A stretch of 8,622 bases of DNA from Pseudonocardiaceae bacterium (GTDB taxonomy: Bacteria > Actinomycetota > Actinomycetes > Mycobacteriales > Pseudonocardiaceae), in NCBI GenBank assembly GCA_025937115.1, contig JAICSB010000121.1:1-8622 (forward strand), read 5' to 3'. Under the pieces are notes generated by a model. The model was not told the origin of the DNA, searched no databases, and worked only from the letters and a program-made list of their open reading frames with translations. Of the stretch, positions 6,774 to 8,622 are shown piece after piece. Position numbers and translations under genes: made by a program. Position 1 is the stretch's first letter; the number at the start of each line of letters is the position of its first letter.

Positions 6774-7530
6774 CTAGGGCTGCAGGAGCTGGAAGTGGGC
6801 GCCCTGGTCGTCGATGCACTCGGCGAGGCGGCCATAGGGCTGCTGTTGTGTTTCTCCGGCCTGGCCGCCGTGGTCGCGAACGGCGGTGAGGGCGGCGGCC
6901 AGGTCGTCGACCTGGTAGACCGGCTCGATCCCTGGGCTCGCCGCGCCCGCCGTGCATGCCTGCGGGCGGGGAGGTGCCCTCGATCTGCCAGCCGTCGGCG
7001 ACCCGACCGGGGCGGAAGGTCCAGCCCAGTACGGCGCCGTAGAACGCCCGGGCCCGTGCGGTGCCGGCGACGGCGTGGGTGAGGTAAGCGAGATCACCGT
7101 GTCGCGAAGTCGGTGTCTCGGTGGGTGACGAGGCGATCATCCAGCGATGCCCGGACGGATCGACTACGACGGCGTTTCGGCCGTAGCCGTAGTCGGCGGC
7201 CGCGCGCTCCAGCCGAGCCCCCGCCTCGACCGCGTCGAGCACAGTGGCATCGACCGCGTCGGGTGCGCCGACCCGTAGGTACAGCGATTGGCTGGGACCG
7301 CCGCGGGTCCGCGGCGACAACAGGCCGATCTCGCCGAACTCGTCGGCGAGCATGAGCACCGAATCACCGATGGTCAGTTCGGCGTGCCCGATCCGGCCGT
7401 CCTCCATCACGATCGGCTCACCGCGGCGCCGGGCGCCGAAGGCACTCTCATAGAAATCCAGCGCGCTGCGAGCGTCATTGACGGCGAGGTAGCTACCCAG
7501 GGTGTGCTGCGTCTCGACGGCAGTGGTCAT
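6774..7530 (-). pseudogene. Two-domain VOC (glyoxalase/bleomycin-resistance-like) protein, frameshifted
   Basis: From ATG 7530 the frame encodes a first VOC domain, residues about 10-135: YLAVNDARSALDFYESAFGA, GHAELTIGDSVLMLADE, NAVVVDPSGHRWMIASS. A second begins at about 146: DLAYLTHAVAG, AFYGAVLGWTF, GWQIEGTSPPAGMHGG. After about residue 199 the frame goes wrong (arginine-rich nonsense to 6727). The expected ending, IEPVYQVDDLAAAL... QPYGRLAECIDDQGAHFQLL, appears in another frame and stops at TAG 6774-6776. Dropping one base at 6933 (CCCTGGG to CCCGGG) joins the two into a normal 251-residue two-domain protein. VOC proteins bind a metal and act on small molecules; no specific substrate can be read here. 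The start is well supported by GGAAGGAA five bases upstream. A sequencing error would explain it equally well. Confidence 0.8.
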
Positions 7531-8017
7531 CGGAGTTCCTTCCGGGGATAGCAGGGCGCCCTCCAGCCGGGAGCGCAGCTCTGCGGCGAACGCCGGATCG
7601 GGATCGGCCGCCCGATAAACCACCCGGAACGCGGCGCGGGCGCGAACCAGAAGAACCTCGGTGGCATGCACGGTGCGTCCGAGGTGCTCGGCGACCTGCG
7701 CGACCGGCAGACCGTCGAGGTAGCGCAGGGTCAGCGCGGCCCGGTGGTGCGGGCCCAGCGCGTCGAGCACCTGATGGGCCGCCACGGCGTCGATCTCGAC
7801 ATCCCACGGGTCGTCGCTCTCGCCGACGGCGGCGTGTACCAGGCTGCTTGCGGGCCGCGGTGACCGCCGCGAGGAAGGTCTCCGCGGTGAGGTCCTGGGC
7901 CAGTGTGCGGTCCCGGCAGCGGGATAGCAAGTACCCGTGGACCTGGGGCAACGCGGTGTCATAGATGTCCAGCAAGCCCAACGCCGAGTCCGGCGGCACC
8001 CGTGGTTGCTCGCTCAC
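7531..8017 (-). pseudogene. ECF-type RNA polymerase sigma factor with internal deletion and frame change
   Basis: GTG 8017 starts a frame with classic sigma region 2.1-2.2: IYDTALPQVHGYLLSRCRDR, then LAQDLTAETFLAAVTAARKQ (residues 18-58). Near 7840-7850 it becomes arginine-rich nonsense, while the next part of a sigma factor continues in another minus-strand frame. That part reads LVHAAVGESDDPWD, then region 4: AHQVLDALGPHHRAALTLRY, LDGLPVAQVAEHLGRTVHAT, EVLLVRARAAFR, with AAELRSRLEGALL as C-terminal tail. Between them the promoter -10 recognition part (regions 2.3-2.4, usually about 25-30 residues with a WLIGVARHKLVDHWRR-like block) is absent. So the lesion is a deletion whose length is not a multiple of three, not a single-base slip. 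The region 4 frame runs straight into the VOC ATG without a stop. A functional sigma factor is not expected. Confidence 0.8.
7536..7543 (-). promoter_or_regulatory. Ribosome binding site fixing the VOC start
   Basis: On the minus strand GGAAGGAA lies five bases before ATG 7530. It shows that the VOC protein can start translation on its own even though the upstream sigma frame has no stop before it. Confidence 0.65.
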
Positions 8018-8124
8018 ACCCTTATCGTCGTCTCGGAACCCGGTTCTCTGACGGGGTAGCCCCCCAAGTTTCTGGCGTCGGGGGCCGCCGTGGCCGCATG
8101 CTCGCTGGTATGGCGGAGTTCCGG

Positions 8125-8364
8125 ATGAAATCCCGCGCGCTGTTCACCTCGCGGCGGGTCCTCGCCTCGGCGACGGTCAGCGTCTCGGTGGTCATCGAAT
8201 CTGCGCGACAACGATCGCGCGCTGAGGCCGAACACCGCTGCGCCGCGGAACCCGCCGATCGCCCGGAGCTTCGTGCGCAATGGTGTGCCCTCCCGAAGTC
8301 GATCCGACCGGACGAGTGGGTCACCGAGACCGGCGTCAAGGATGTCCCGATTCCCTGGTGCTGA
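8125..8364 (+). CDS. Possible small protein of unknown function (79 aa)
   Basis: ATG 8125 has GGAG about seven bases upstream and opens a 79-codon frame with high GC at third positions. The product starts MKSRALFTSRRVLASATVSV, then has a basic/acidic helix (SARQRSRAEAEHRC) and ends PKSIRPDEWVTETGVKDVPI followed by PWC. In-frame ATGs at 8098 and 8110 are alternatives without a better ribosome binding site. I recognise no family; the RPDEWVTE-like tail could be the end of a small acidic actinobacterial protein that has been shortened. The opposite strand also has open frames with high third-position GC here, so coding is not secure. It is divergent from the broken sigma gene, 107 bases away. 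Confidence 0.3.
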   Translation: MKSRALFTSRRVLASATVSVSVVIESARQRSRAEAEHRCAAEPADRPELRAQWCALPKSIRPDEWVTETGVKDVPIPWC

Positions 8365-8461
8365 TCGCCGAAACGCAGCGACGCCGGGAGGGCTACTACC
8401 CCTGCGGCTCATGAGATCACCCCGCGCGCCACGTCCATGATCGCCGTTTGTGTGCCGAGGA

Positions 8462-8476
8462 CGACACGTCGTGTCG
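8462..8476. repeat. Inverted repeat in the intron 3' exon
   Basis: CGACACG and CGTGTCG are perfect 7-bp arms around a single T. The repeat begins about 11 bases inside the 3' exon of the group II intron. It is too tight to form an RNA hairpin with a normal loop, but it would suit a DNA-binding dimer or be part of the intron target site. Confidence 0.4.
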
Positions 8477-8488
8477 CTGTTGGCAGGT

Positions 8489-8522
8489 GAGTCGCCGGAG
8501 GGAGTTGCACCCTCCGGCGCTC
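8489..8522 (-). ncRNA. Group II intron domain VI with bulged branch-point A
   Basis: On the minus strand GAG plus CGCCGGAGGG pairs with CCCTCCGGCG, a bulged A (plus-strand position 8492), then CTC. The stem is 13 bp with a 7-base loop (TGCAACT). The single bulged adenosine on the 3' side, a few bases before the end of the intron, is the expected branch point for lariat formation. The linker to domain V is three bases (8523-8525). Confidence 0.85.
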
Positions 8523-8525
8523 GTT

Positions 8526-8559
8526 GAACCGTGCGTGACACTCTCGCGTCACACGGCTC
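8526..8559 (-). ncRNA. Group II intron domain V
   Basis: Exactly 34 nt, the canonical length. On the minus strand GAGCCGTG pairs with CACGGTTC (one G-U pair), then a two-base CG bulge on the 3' side, then TGACGC pairs with GTGTCA (one G-U pair), closed by a GAGA tetraloop of the GNRA type. The catalytic AGC triad is in place at positions 2-4. Every hallmark of the catalytic core hairpin is present, so the RNA itself looks functional here. Confidence 0.93.
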
Positions 8560-8622
8560 CCGTCGCCCAGCCGACGGGGTGGGCACCGGCTTTCCAGTGG
8601 GCGAACAGGCCGGGGTACGCGC
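8549..8622 (-). CDS. Group II intron reverse transcriptase/maturase, C-terminal end (partial)
   Basis: The last 24 codons of a protein entering from the right edge read AYPGLFAHWKAGAHPVGW, then ATGAV and TGA (8549-8551 on the plus strand). The YPGLFAHW block is the usual C-terminal ending of bacterial group II intron-encoded proteins, which carry reverse transcriptase, maturase (domain X) and often HNH endonuclease activities. The coding region runs 11 bases into domain V, so its stop codon is part of the catalytic RNA hairpin. Too little is present to tell whether the full protein is intact. Confidence 0.72.
   Translation of the reverse strand, partial: AYPGLFAHWKAGAHPVGWATGAV

Larger units (their letters stand above)
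8487..8622 (-). mobile_element. Group II intron, 3' end (5' part beyond right edge)
   Basis: Three pieces occur in the order expected on the minus strand: the last codons of the intron-encoded protein (8622-8549), a domain V hairpin (8559-8526) and a domain VI hairpin (8522-8489), followed by AC at 8488-8487 as the likely intron 3' end. Group II introns are self-splicing retroelements that move through an RNA intermediate with their own reverse transcriptase/maturase. The 5' end, domains I-III and most of the protein lie outside the window. The flanking 3' exon starts at 8486 on the minus strand. If the intron end is instead placed after GAC at 8491, the boundary shifts by four bases. Confidence 0.85.

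Noticed and set aside
6727..7962. Single 411-codon minus-strand frame as one protein
   Set aside because: It joins nonsense, sigma region 4, a VOC domain and a half with shifted frame; domain content shows two damaged genes, not one native protein.
8036..8046. GAACC-C-GGTTC inverted repeat upstream of the sigma gene
   Set aside because: Resembles a GGAAC-type ECF -35 element, but no matching -10 at proper spacing could be seen on either strand.
8014..8586. Minus-strand frame of 190 codons at the right end
   Set aside because: It runs through domains V and VI of the group II intron and is arginine-rich without any motif.

Overview
The window reads as chromosomal DNA of a high-GC actinobacterium. 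The protein set is typical of that phylum, and a Pseudonocardiales-type organism (Saccharopolyspora-like) is my best guess from the DUF222/HNH family protein, the VOC/sigma pair and the codon use; this placement is inference. One 60-base block inside a housekeeping-like gene (4201-4260) is 67% GC. Two blocks on the left side are clearly lower: 601-660 is 50% and 781-840 is 45%.

Layout. (1) 1-445, minus strand: the N-terminal part of a DUF222/HNH-endonuclease ('13E12'-type) gene, with a perfect actinobacterial LexA/SOS box lying across its start. (2) 446-2010: a lower-GC stretch with little recognisable coding, holding a possible tiny secreted peptide gene (979-1134) and one convincing but unidentified exported or membrane-anchored protein (1399-2010, plus). 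(3) 2093-3817, minus: a probable two-gene membrane-protein operon, TauE/SafE-family exporter followed by a DUF2157-type multi-spanning protein. (4) 3914-4744, plus: an aldo/keto reductase with an intact catalytic tetrad, divergent from the exporter. (5) 4788-5873, minus: a class V PLP aminotransferase of the alanine/serine-glyoxylate type. A perfect 11-bp inverted repeat (4749-4794) sits between it and the convergent reductase. (6) 5912-6730, plus: a beta-lactamase-fold serine hydrolase without signal peptide, divergent from the aminotransferase across only 38 bases. (7) 6774-8017, minus: a decayed pair, an ECF-type sigma factor with an internal deletion and frame change, followed without any stop codon by a two-domain VOC (glyoxalase-like) protein that carries a one-base insertion. 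(8) 8018-8486: mostly unassigned, with one possible small plus-strand ORF. (9) 8487-8622, minus: the 3' end of a group II intron, comprising the last codons of its reverse transcriptase/maturase, a textbook 34-nt domain V and a domain VI with a bulged branch-point adenosine. The rest of the intron lies beyond the right edge.

How it fits together. The central genes are ordinary metabolism and transport. The edges carry the mobile or accessory material: an SOS-controlled HNH family gene on the left and a retroelement on the right. The sigma/VOC locus has two independent lesions and is either a decaying operon or affected by sequencing errors. I did not find a clear new system. The most useful observations are the SOS box, the intron 3' end, and the broken sigma-VOC unit with its in-frame fusion.
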